The position numbers were made by a program, and so were the translations under genes. This document shows, piece after piece, positions 27,380-35,450 of a stretch of DNA of 64,000 nucleotides (positions are counted from its first letter, which is position 1; each line of letters starts with the position of its first letter). Below the pieces are notes generated by a model that was not told the origin of the DNA, did no database searches, and saw only the letters and a list, made by a program, of their open reading frames with translations. This DNA is from Ruminococcus sp. GTDB taxonomy: Bacteria > Bacillota > Clostridia > Oscillospirales > Ruminococcaceae. The DNA lies in assembly GCA_021205185.1 (NCBI GenBank), contig JAJPYB010000008.1:124001-188000 (forward strand), given 5' to 3'.

Positions 27380-27722
27380 GTGCGGCTTTTGTCGTGGGGG
27401 CGACAATAGTTTTTACACAAACGCAATGCTTTTATGGTTAGTAATTTCCGTCTGGTTGATGGGAAGATTTTACAAAAATGTCAATTTCTCGTCGGGGGAC
27501 AAGGCTTGACAAAGGGTTTAATCAAAGTATTTCCCCACGCCAGCGGCAGGAGATTTTACAAAAACGTCAATTTCTTGTCGGGGGACAAGGCTTGGCAATG
27601 GGTTTAAAGCATCAGTAATTTCCCCACGCCAGCGGCGTGGAGGATTTACATAAAGTCAATTCTTTGTTGGGGAACGAAGTCTTGATTATTGGGTTTAAAA
27701 AGGAAAATGGGAGAAATTTAAT
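27380..27722 (+). repeat. tandem imperfect repeats in the leader of the phosphate operon
   Basis: Two clear units, 27465-27550 (86 bases) and 27551-27640 (90 bases), are followed by a degenerate third (27641-27722) and preceded by a still weaker copy (from about 27380). Each begins near TTTTACA and holds a small stem: TTGTC-GGGG-GACAA in both good units, TTGTCG/CGACAA in the first, and TTGTT/AACGA in the last. Units 1 and 2 end in CCCCACGCCAGCGGC; in unit 2 this forms a perfect CCACGCC/GGCGTGG hairpin. No open frame is seen. Keeping the stem while the bases change suggests a selected RNA or DNA structure. Confidence 0.65.
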
Positions 27723-29489
27723 ATGGATATTTTTTCTGTTCTCACCCTTATCGGAGGGTTAGTTCTGTTTTTGTACGGAATGAACGTAATGAGTCAGGGA
27801 TTGGAGCGACTTGCAGGAGGAAAGCTTGAAAAGCTCTTTGATAAGCTGACGTCAAATCCGTTCAAAGGATTTCTTTTAGGCTTTTCTGTAACGGCAATCA
27901 TTCAGTCGTCGTCCGCAACGACGGTAATGCTTGTAGGCTTTGTAAATTCAGGAATTATGAAGCTCAGGCAGTCGATAAGCATTATAATGGGTGCTAATAT
28001 TGGAACTGCTGTTACAGCGTGGATTTTGTCATTGACAGGAATTGAGGGCGGAAGCTTCTGGCTTGAAATGCTGAAGCCGTCGTCGTTTACGCCGATTCTT
28101 GCACTTATAGGAATCATTTGCTATATGTTCCTTAAGGAAGACAAGTACAAGTATATCGGATCGATTCTGCTGGGCTTTACCGTTTTGATGTTTGGAATGG
28201 ACACTATGAGCGGAGCTGTTGAGCCGCTTCAGGATATGCCTGAGTTTTCAAATATGCTTTTGATGTTTGACAACCCGATTTTAGGAATCCTTGTAGGTGC
28301 TGTTTTAACGGCGGTTATTCAATCATCCTCTGCGTCTGTTGGAATTTTACAGGCGTTATCCTCCACAGGAGCAGTTCGGTTTTCAACTGCGCTGCCGATA
28401 ATTTTAGGACAGAATATCGGAACCTGTATCACAGCAGTCCTTTCAGCAATAGGAACCAACAAGAACGCAAAGCGAGTGGCGATAATTCATCTTTTGTTTA
28501 ATATTATAGGAACTGTTCTTTGCGTTGTTATTTATTATCCGCTTAACGCAGTCTTTGAATTTGCGTTTGCAAGTATGACGGTGGATGCACTTGATATAGC
28601 AATTATACATACGCTCTTTAAGGTAGCTACTACTGTTGTTTTGTTCCCGTTTATCGGAGCGCTTGAAAAGATGTCGTATCTTATCATTCGTGACAAGAAA
28701 ACAGACGAGGATGACCTCGAGCAGGCGCCGGTTATTGACGAAAGATTTATGTCAACTCCAAGCTTTGCTTTAGCACAATGCAAAACTCATATGGTGAAAA
28801 TGGCGAAGCTTGCGAAGAAAAATATTATGGACGCTATTTCGCTTGTCAGGAACTGGGATAAGGTGGTAGCGCAGAAGATTGCTGAAACGGAAAAGGCGGT
28901 TGACAAATACGAGGACGTTTTGGGAACCTATCTTGTAAAGCTTTCAGGGCAGGAAATGAGTCAGCAGGATTCACGAACAGCTTCTACAATTTTGCACACG
29001 ATAAGCGATCTTGAAAGAATATCCGACCACGCAAAGAATATTTGTGCGTCCGCTAAGGAGCTTCACGACAAGAAGCTGACGCTCAGTAAAAAGGCTCAGT
29101 CGGAGCTTGACGTTTTGTTTAACGCAATAGAGGAAATATTAGATCTCACCGTAACAGCAGTAAGGGATAACGACCTTTACAGCGCATATCTGGTAGAGCC
29201 GTTAGAAGAGGTTGTAGACCAGCTTCGCACAAAGCTAAAGAGCAGACACATAAAAAGGCTTCAAAAGGGAACCTGCTCTATGGAAACGGGATTTATCTAC
29301 ATTGACCTGCTCACAAGCTTAGAGAGGGTTTCTGACCATTGTTCAAACGTAGCAGTTTGCCTGATTCAGGTAAGCGACGACAACTTTGAAACGCACGAAT
29401 ATTTAAGAACTGTAAAAACCTCGGGAGAAGAGTTTGATATGTATGTTGCAAAATACCTTGATAAGTATACTCTCCCTAAAAAGGTATAG
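27723..29489 (+). CDS. Na/phosphate cotransporter with fused PhoU-like domain
   Basis: 588 residues. The membrane half (about 1-330) contains the duplicated QSSS motifs of the NptA/SLC34 family at about 61-64 (FSVTAIIQSSSATTVM) and 200-203 (LTAVIQSSSASVGI). From about residue 350 to 575 there is a soluble helical PhoU-like domain (STILHTISDLERISDHAKN; LTSLERVSDHCSN). It probably imports phosphate with sodium, while the PhoU part links transport to the adjacent sensor kinase; that link is inference from PhoU biology. The start follows GGGAG. The response regulator begins 36 bases after the stop, so the three genes form an operon under the Pho-box-like promoter. Confidence 0.9.
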   Translation: MDIFSVLTLIGGLVLFLYGMNVMSQGLERLAGGKLEKLFDKLTSNPFKGFLLGFSVTAIIQSSSATTVMLVGFVNSGIMKLRQSISIIMGANIGTAVTAWILSLTGIEGGSFWLEMLKPSSFTPILALIGIICYMFLKEDKYKYIGSILLGFTVLMFGMDTMSGAVEPLQDMPEFSNMLLMFDNPILGILVGAVLTAVIQSSSASVGILQALSSTGAVRFSTALPIILGQNIGTCITAVLSAIGTNKNAKRVAIIHLLFNIIGTVLCVVIYYPLNAVFEFAFASMTVDALDIAIIHTLFKVATTVVLFPFIGALEKMSYLIIRDKKTDEDDLEQAPVIDERFMSTPSFALAQCKTHMVKMAKLAKKNIMDAISLVRNWDKVVAQKIAETEKAVDKYEDVLGTYLVKLSGQEMSQQDSRTASTILHTISDLERISDHAKNICASAKELHDKKLTLSKKAQSELDVLFNAIEEILDLTVTAVRDNDLYSAYLVEPLEEVVDQLRTKLKSRHIKRLQKGTCSMETGFIYIDLLTSLERVSDHCSNVAVCLIQVSDDNFETHEYLRTVKTSGEEFDMYVAKYLDKYTLPKKV

Positions 29490-29525
29490 ATTAGTTTTGT
29501 ATAGCAATTAGGAGGCTTAAGCTTT

Positions 29526-30209
29526 ATGGCAATGATTTACTGCGTCGAAGACGACGACGGAATAAGAGAGCTTATATCATGCGCATTAAAGTCGGGAGGA
29601 TATGAGGTTAAATCGTTCTCGCTTGCGAAGGAGTTTTACGAGGAAATTTCAAAGAGAACGCCGGCTCTTGTGTTGCTTGACGTAATGCTTCCCGATGAGG
29701 ACGGGTTTATGATTTTAAATCACCTCAAAAGCGATGTAACGACAAAGGATATACCGGTTATAATTCTGACGGCGAAAAATTCAGAGCTTGATAAGGTTCA
29801 AGGGCTTGAAGCGGGCGCAGACGATTACATTACGAAGCCGTTTGGCGTAATGGAGCTTTTGTCAAGAATAAAGGCGGTGCTTCGTCGTTCGTCGAAGGAC
29901 GAGGATATGGAGAAAACGCCTGTTATCACAATAAACGGTCTGACGCTTGACGAGGCTAAAAGACAGGTTGTGTATGATGGAAATGAGATTGCTCTTACCT
30001 ATAAGGAATTTGAGCTTTTAAAGTATTTTATGAAGCACGAATCTGTTGTTGTAAGCAGAAACAAGCTTATGGAAAAGGTATGGGGCTTTGATTTTGAAGG
30101 CGAAACAAGAACGGTAGATATGCACATAAAAACTTTAAGGCAGAAGCTTGAAAAGGGCGGCTGTGAAGGGCTTATAAAAACCGTTCGCGGAATAGGCTAT
30201 AAGATTTAG
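29526..30209 (+). CDS. phoP: PhoB/PhoP-type response regulator
   Basis: 227 residues. The receiver domain has the acidic pocket (EDDD at 8-11), the phosphorylated D52 (LVLLDVMLP), a Thr/Ala block and K104 (DYITKPFG). The C-terminal winged helix ends with RTVDMHIKTLRQKLE and IKTVRGIGYKI, typical of the OmpR/PhoB subfamily. AGGAGG gives the start. Its neighbours, a phosphate transporter with a PhoU domain and a PhoR-like kinase, make phosphate starvation control the likely role. It may bind the phased TTTACA boxes at 27293-27331. Confidence 0.88.
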   Translation: MAMIYCVEDDDGIRELISCALKSGGYEVKSFSLAKEFYEEISKRTPALVLLDVMLPDEDGFMILNHLKSDVTTKDIPVIILTAKNSELDKVQGLEAGADDYITKPFGVMELLSRIKAVLRRSSKDEDMEKTPVITINGLTLDEAKRQVVYDGNEIALTYKEFELLKYFMKHESVVVSRNKLMEKVWGFDFEGETRTVDMHIKTLRQKLEKGGCEGLIKTVRGIGYKI

Positions 30210-30218
30210 GGAAGAAAT

Positions 30219-31925
30219 ATGCGAAGAAAAATAAATAAGACAATAACGATAATAGTGTCCGTAGCTATTATCGTTTTTGGTATAATAAGCGTTGCGGCAA
30301 TAAGCAAGGTTTACTTTGACAAAAGCATGGAGAATGTCGAAAACGTAGCGAGAATTTGCGCAGCTACCTGCGAAACGCCTGAGGAAATTGCCGGGTATGT
30401 GGAAGAGTCGGTCGAAGAGGAGGTCAGAGTAACCTACATTGACAGTGACGGAAAGGTTGTTTTTGATAATCAGGAGGATCCTGCCGATATGGGAAACCAT
30501 TCGGGCAGGCAGGAGTTTGTGGACGCTCTTTCAACCGGCGAGGGAAGCGAGATAAGAACGAGCGAAACTATCGGAAAATCCACCTACTACTATGCCCTTA
30601 AATTTAACGACGGCGTAATAAGATTTGCAATACCTATAAGCAACATTTACTCGGAAATCTATATCGTCATAGCGGTAGTTGTTATAATATGCGCTATAAC
30701 AATTATTATAGCTAGAATTATTTCAAAGAGAATAGCAGGCGGCTTTGTAAAGCCGATAACTGAAATTGTCGATATGATTGATATAAAGAGCGGAGCTATT
30801 GACGAGGAGAATTTAACCGATTTGGAGAGCGACTACGAGGAGCTAAGCCCTATTATCGAGGATATAAAGTACATCTCTGAGCGGCTTCAGAAGTATATTG
30901 AACGACTAAAGCGGCAAAAGGAAAGAGTTTCTCTGATCATCAACAATATGGTTGAGGGAATGGTTCTGATAGACGGCGACGGAAAAATTCTTTTGATAAA
31001 CCAAAGCGCAAAGACGATTTTAGATCCTGATTATTTTGAGGAGAATGAAAAAGAGCCTGAAAATATTTCCGAGCTGTCGCTAAACGACACTATCGCTTCT
31101 ATGATTGAAACTATGGAAACCGAGAAGCTTGCGTACAACACAATAGCTGTGAACGATAGATACTTCACCGTTTATATGAACAGGTGTGAATATGCCGGTA
31201 GCTATGGAATTATTATTTTGCTGGTTGACGCAACCGAGCGAGTCCACGCAGAAAAAATCAGGCAGGACTTTTCAGCAAACGTAACCCACGAGCTTAAAAC
31301 TCCGCTTACAACTATTAAAGGCTTCGGTGAAATGCTTGAGAAAAAGATTATCACTCTGCCTGAGGAGGTCAGCAAGTACGGCGGAATAGTTTATCGTGAA
31401 AGTGAGCGGCTGCTGCTCTTGATAAACGATATTATGAGGCTTTCTGAAATTGAGGAAAACGCAAAGGAATTTTCTGCTGTTTCGCTTAAAAAGATTGCCG
31501 ACGACGTTATAGAGGTTCTCACATATAAGGCGGAGGAAAATTATGTTGAGATTCGTCAGGAGGTCGAGGACTTAACTATTGTAGCCAACGGCGGCTACAT
31601 TTCCGAGCTTTTGATAAATCTTATTGACAACTCTATAAAGTACAATGTTCCGCATGGATATGTCAATTTAAAGATTTCAGACAGCGGAGCTTATGCGACG
31701 ATAATTGTTGAGGACAACGGAATAGGTATTCCTAAGGATTCGCTGGATAGAATTTTCGAGAGGTTTTACAGAGTTGACAAATCGCGCTCAAAGCAAACCG
31801 GAGGTACAGGACTTGGACTTTCTATTGTCAAGCATATTGTAACCTACCACAACGGTACAATAAAAATTTCAAGCAAGTATGGCAAGGGCACAAAGATTGT
31901 TATAGTCCTGCCGAAAATGCAATGA
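30219..31925 (+). CDS. phoR: PhoR-type sensor histidine kinase
   Basis: 568 residues. Two membrane helices (about 8-30 and 145-168) flank an extracellular domain with YIDSDGKVVFDNQEDPADM, a Cache-like sensor fold. Then come a linker, a PAS domain (about 235-340, NNMVEGMVLIDGDGKILLIN), the HisKA helix with H357 (THELKTPLTT), and an ATPase domain with LINLIDNSIKYN, VEDNGIGIP and GGTGLGLSIVKHI. This is the PhoR/WalK/ResE architecture. It starts 9 bases after the regulator gene and forms a pair with it. Confidence 0.88.
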   Translation: MRRKINKTITIIVSVAIIVFGIISVAAISKVYFDKSMENVENVARICAATCETPEEIAGYVEESVEEEVRVTYIDSDGKVVFDNQEDPADMGNHSGRQEFVDALSTGEGSEIRTSETIGKSTYYYALKFNDGVIRFAIPISNIYSEIYIVIAVVVIICAITIIIARIISKRIAGGFVKPITEIVDMIDIKSGAIDEENLTDLESDYEELSPIIEDIKYISERLQKYIERLKRQKERVSLIINNMVEGMVLIDGDGKILLINQSAKTILDPDYFEENEKEPENISELSLNDTIASMIETMETEKLAYNTIAVNDRYFTVYMNRCEYAGSYGIIILLVDATERVHAEKIRQDFSANVTHELKTPLTTIKGFGEMLEKKIITLPEEVSKYGGIVYRESERLLLLINDIMRLSEIEENAKEFSAVSLKKIADDVIEVLTYKAEENYVEIRQEVEDLTIVANGGYISELLINLIDNSIKYNVPHGYVNLKISDSGAYATIIVEDNGIGIPKDSLDRIFERFYRVDKSRSKQTGGTGLGLSIVKHIVTYHNGTIKISSKYGKGTKIVIVLPKMQ

Positions 31926-31951
31926 TGAGATTTTGTTTATAAAAAATATCG

Positions 31952-31984
31952 GGCAAGCTTAAACTGGGCTTGCCTTTGCCTTTT
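31952..31984 (+). terminator. terminator of the phosphate operon
   Basis: GGCAAGC/GCTTGCC stem with a 9-base loop and a T-rich tail broken by GCC. Moderate strength. Confidence 0.7.
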
Positions 31985-31990
31985 AAGTGC

Positions 31991-32019
31991 TTGTAATTTA
32001 GCCGAAAATAGTGTATCAT
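31991..32019 (+). promoter_or_regulatory. promoter of the purine nucleoside phosphorylase operon
   Basis: TTGTAA (31991-31996), 17-base spacer, TATCAT (32014-32019), about 33 bases before the ATG. Confidence 0.65.
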
Positions 32020-32052
32020 AATAAGAGAATAAATGACCAGAGGAAACTTATT

Positions 32053-32904
32053 ATGAAAAATATCAATCTGCTTGAAAGATTAAATAGGTGCGTTGCGGCA
32101 ATCAGACAAAAAACCGACTTTGTGCCGCAAATAGCTCTTGTGCTGGGTTCGGGACTGGGAGGCTTTGCAAGGCTAATAGAATGCTGCGCTGAGATAAGCT
32201 ACAGCGAGATAGAAGGCTTTCCTGTTTCAACGGTTTCAGGACACGAGGGAAAGTATATTTTTGGAACGCTAAACGGCGTAAAGCTTGTATGTATGCAAGG
32301 ACGAGTTCATTGCTACGAGGGGTATTCATCAAGCGACGTTGTCCTTCCGATACGTGTTATGGGACTTCTCGGAGCTAAGGTTTTGTTTTTGACAAATGCG
32401 TCGGGCGGCATCAGCGAAAAGCTTCAAGCGGGAGATTTTATGCTTATAACAGACCATATTTCCTCACTTATAAAAAGTCCGCTTATAGGCCCTAACAAGG
32501 AAAGTCTTGGAACACGCTTTCCTGATATGAGCGAGGTTTATAATAAGCGCCTGTCGGAAATTATAAAGCGTTCAGCAAGCGAGGTAGGCGTCCCTCTTAA
32601 AGAGGGCGTATATATCCAGACTACCGGTCCTAACTACGAAACGCCTGCTGAGATAAGAGCTTATAAAACGCTAGGAGCGGACGCTGTTGGAATGAGTACC
32701 GCCTGCGAAGCTATCGCTGCAAGGCATATGGGAATGCTTGTGTGCGCCGTTTCCTGCATTTCAAATTTAGCTGCTGGAATAAGCAAAAATCCGCTTACCC
32801 ACAAGGAGGTAAAGGAAACCGCCGATAGGGTAGCGCCACTTTTTGAGAGGCTTGTAACGCAAAGCGTTGTCAATATTTCAAAAAGCATGGAGGAAACAAA
32901 ATGA
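32053..32904 (+). CDS. purine-nucleoside phosphorylase
   Basis: 283 residues from the ATG that follows AGAGGAAA; an upstream in-frame ATG at 32011 overlaps the promoter -10 and is rejected. It cleaves inosine or guanosine with phosphate to base and ribose-1-phosphate. The trimeric PNP/MTAP family is shown by LVLGSGLGGF (phosphate loop), FPVSTVSGHEGKY, TNASGGI, TTGPNYETPAEIRAY and AVGMSTACEA. Its end overlaps the next gene by 4 bases (ATGA). The partner deaminase would turn adenosine-type nucleosides into substrates for this enzyme. Confidence 0.93.
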   Translation: MKNINLLERLNRCVAAIRQKTDFVPQIALVLGSGLGGFARLIECCAEISYSEIEGFPVSTVSGHEGKYIFGTLNGVKLVCMQGRVHCYEGYSSSDVVLPIRVMGLLGAKVLFLTNASGGISEKLQAGDFMLITDHISSLIKSPLIGPNKESLGTRFPDMSEVYNKRLSEIIKRSASEVGVPLKEGVYIQTTGPNYETPAEIRAYKTLGADAVGMSTACEAIAARHMGMLVCAVSCISNLAAGISKNPLTHKEVKETADRVAPLFERLVTQSVVNISKSMEETK

Positions 32905-34166
32905 AAAAAATAACCAACGCAAAAATACTCACTCTTGATAACAGCTATGACATTTTCGAGGGCGAAATTCATATTGACGGCGACAGCATTTGCTATATCG
33001 GCGAGCCTGTAGACGGGAAATTTGACGAGGTAATCGACGCTGGCGGAAATCTTGTAATGCCGAGCTTTAAAAACGCTCACACTCACAGCGCTATGACCTT
33101 TCTTCGCTCTTATGCCGACGACCTGCCACTAATGGATTGGCTTAACAAGCAGGTTTTTCCAATGGAGGCGAAGCTGACTGAGGAGGACGTATACGTTTTT
33201 ACAAAGCTTGCTGTTTTAGAATATCTTTCAAGCGGAATTACTGCCTGCTTTGATATGTATATGAAGCTTGACAGCTTTGCTAAGGCTATAATTGATACAG
33301 GCTTTAAGGCGGTAATATGCTCGTCCCTTAACGACTTTGGAGGAAGCGTCGAGCAGACGGAGGAGGACTTTTTGAAGTTTAATTCTCTAAGTCCGCTTGT
33401 TTCCTACAGACTTGGCATTCACGCTCAATACACCACAAAGCTTTCAACTATCAAGGGAATAGCTAAGCTTTGCCAGAAGTATAAAGCACCGTTTTGGTCG
33501 CACAACAGTGAAACTGAGGATGAAACACGAAGCTGTTTTAAAAGATTTTTTATGACGCCGACAGCGCTTTTCGATACGTTTGGAGCTTACGAGTACGGAG
33601 GCGGCGGTTATCATTGTGTTTATTTAAGCGACTCTGATATTGAAATTTTCAAAAAGAAGGGTCTGTGGGTGGTTACGAACGCCGGCTCTAACACAAAGCT
33701 TGCAAGCGGAATTGCCGACATTACAAAGCTTCAAAAGGAAGGCGTAAATTTAGCGGTTGGAACAGACGGTGCAGCTTCAAACAATGCGCTTGATATGTTC
33801 AGGGAAATGCACCTCATAACAGGACTTCAGAAGCTGAAGTATAACGACGCTGCCGTTTGTCCTGCCGAAGAGGTTTTAAAAATGGCGACGGTTGGAAGCG
33901 CTAAAGCTATGGGTCTTGACGACTGCGACGTTTTAGCTGTTGGAAAGAAGGCTGACCTTATAATACTCGACCTTCACAAGCCGAATATGCAGCCTGAAAA
34001 TAATATAGTGAAAAATATTGTCTACTCGGGCTCGAAGCAAAACGTAAAGCTTACTATGATAAACGGCAAGGTTTTATACCGTGACGGAGAGTATTTCTTA
34101 GACGAAAGCGAAGAGGATATTTACACTCACGCAAACAGACTTGCCAGTGAAATAAAGGTAAGATAA
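32901..34166 (+). CDS. amidohydrolase, MTA/SAH deaminase type
   Basis: 421 residues of the chlorohydrolase/ATZ-TRZ branch of amidohydrolases. Metal-binding HTH is at H60 and H62 (FKNAHTHSAMTFLRS). Later come FWSHNSETEDE (His and Glu), GGYHCVYLS (His) and LAVGTDGAASNNALDMF (the metal Asp). Related enzymes deaminate 5'-methylthioadenosine, S-adenosylhomocysteine or adenosine. Overlap of 4 bases with the phosphorylase gene indicates coupled translation and a shared purine salvage path. The exact substrate cannot be read from the sequence. Confidence 0.85.
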   Translation: MKKITNAKILTLDNSYDIFEGEIHIDGDSICYIGEPVDGKFDEVIDAGGNLVMPSFKNAHTHSAMTFLRSYADDLPLMDWLNKQVFPMEAKLTEEDVYVFTKLAVLEYLSSGITACFDMYMKLDSFAKAIIDTGFKAVICSSLNDFGGSVEQTEEDFLKFNSLSPLVSYRLGIHAQYTTKLSTIKGIAKLCQKYKAPFWSHNSETEDETRSCFKRFFMTPTALFDTFGAYEYGGGGYHCVYLSDSDIEIFKKKGLWVVTNAGSNTKLASGIADITKLQKEGVNLAVGTDGAASNNALDMFREMHLITGLQKLKYNDAAVCPAEEVLKMATVGSAKAMGLDDCDVLAVGKKADLIILDLHKPNMQPENNIVKNIVYSGSKQNVKLTMINGKVLYRDGEYFLDESEEDIYTHANRLASEIKVR

Positions 34167-34295
34167 TGTTACTCATGGAGAATATTTATCCGAGTTTTGC
34201 GTAAATTCAAGGGTTTAAATTAAATCTTTTGTGAAATTGTACAAAAATCGGTTTGTAATTTCTACTAAAATGACGAGGCGATTTTGATAGACTTT

Positions 34296-34324
34296 TTGTG
34301 TGAAAAGGAGTAAAATAGTATTAT
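34296..34324 (+). promoter_or_regulatory. possible promoter of the efflux operon
   Basis: TTGTGT (34296-34301), 17-base spacer, TATTAT (34319-34324). A weak match, but the best in the 238-base gap, which otherwise shows nothing recognisable. Confidence 0.4.
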
Positions 34325-34404
34325 GGTGAATTGTTGCTTTTAAGGAGAGCTCAAAAGTCACATTTACACATTGTCGAAAATTTTTATTTTGAGAGGAATA
34401 AATA

Positions 34405-35409
34405 ATGATAAAAAGAACTTTATCTGCGCTGCTGTGCGCCACAGTAATCAGTACCGCTCTGAGCGGATGTTATTTTCTGCCTGACGAGGAGGAGGTTTTA
34501 GAGGCTCCTACCGTTAAGGCGAGCGAGGTTACATACACAACCGTTACCGCAACCAAAAAGGACATTGTCAAAAAGCTTACAAACTCTGGTACCGTTATGT
34601 CCAAATCAACGACTGAGCTTGCGTTTGAGGATCAGGGCGGAACTATCAAGAAGCTGTACGTTAAGGCAGGAGATATAGTAAGCGAGGGAGACTTGATATG
34701 CGAGCTGGACGTTGGATCGCTTGAGTATGAAATCACCGACAAGGAGCTTAAAATCGAGCAGGCTGAGCTTAACATTACAATCGTTTCAGAGCAGGGCGGA
34801 AGTCAGGCTGAGGTTGACAACGCTCAGGTAAGCGTCGATATACTTAAAAATGAGCTTGCCGAGCTTGAGGACGAGCTTGCGCAGTCGAAGCTTTACGCTA
34901 CCGCTTCGGGAACAGTTTCTTCAATTACGGAGAGAACCGTCGGCGAGGAGGTTACTGCCGGCGAAACTATAGCAACGGTAGTTGACAAGCAGTCGCTTTA
35001 TATGGCATTTGAGCCGAGCGACGTTACAAAGTTTAAGGTAGGTCAGGAAATTACCATAACCTACAACAGAACAGACTACGAGGGAGAGATTTTTGCAACT
35101 CCGTCGGACATTCCTGAGGACTCGACAATTACGTTTGAGGACGGAATGGTTTACGCTCAGTTTACAGGCGACGTGCCGACTGACGCTATCGGAAATGTAG
35201 CTGACGCAGTTTTGGTGCTTGATTCAAGAACGGACGTTATTGTAATCGCTAAAAAGCTTGTAAAGACTGTCGGCGAACAAAGAGTAGTATATGTATTGAA
35301 TGAAAATAACGAGAAAGAAGCGAGAGAGGTAGAGGTAGGTCTTGAAACAGGCTCTGAATCTGAAATCGTTTCGGGACTTGAAGAAGGCGAGCAGGTAATC
35401 GTAAGATAG
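34405..35409 (+). CDS. membrane-fusion (HlyD/MacA-like) lipoprotein
   Basis: 334 residues with lipobox ALSGC (C22). Order: lipoyl half (LAFEDQGGTIKKLYVKAGDIVSEGD), coiled-coil hairpin (about 110-160), second lipoyl half (ATASGTVSSITERTVGEEV) and beta-barrel plus proximal domain (VEVGLETGSESEIVSGLEEG). In Gram-positive bacteria such proteins assist ABC exporters of the MacB type. The gene for a large permease follows after 41 bases. GAGAGGA precedes the ATG. The cargo is unknown. Confidence 0.85.
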   Translation: MIKRTLSALLCATVISTALSGCYFLPDEEEVLEAPTVKASEVTYTTVTATKKDIVKKLTNSGTVMSKSTTELAFEDQGGTIKKLYVKAGDIVSEGDLICELDVGSLEYEITDKELKIEQAELNITIVSEQGGSQAEVDNAQVSVDILKNELAELEDELAQSKLYATASGTVSSITERTVGEEVTAGETIATVVDKQSLYMAFEPSDVTKFKVGQEITITYNRTDYEGEIFATPSDIPEDSTITFEDGMVYAQFTGDVPTDAIGNVADAVLVLDSRTDVIVIAKKLVKTVGEQRVVYVLNENNEKEAREVEVGLETGSESEIVSGLEEGEQVIVR

Positions 35410-35450
35410 CCGCTTTCACAACCCAGAAGAATTTGGAGGAGATTTAGAGA

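Noticed and set aside
27465-27640. Repeats of the phosphate leader as a CRISPR array
   Set aside because: Units are adjacent without spacers and too long (86-90 bases); no cas genes.
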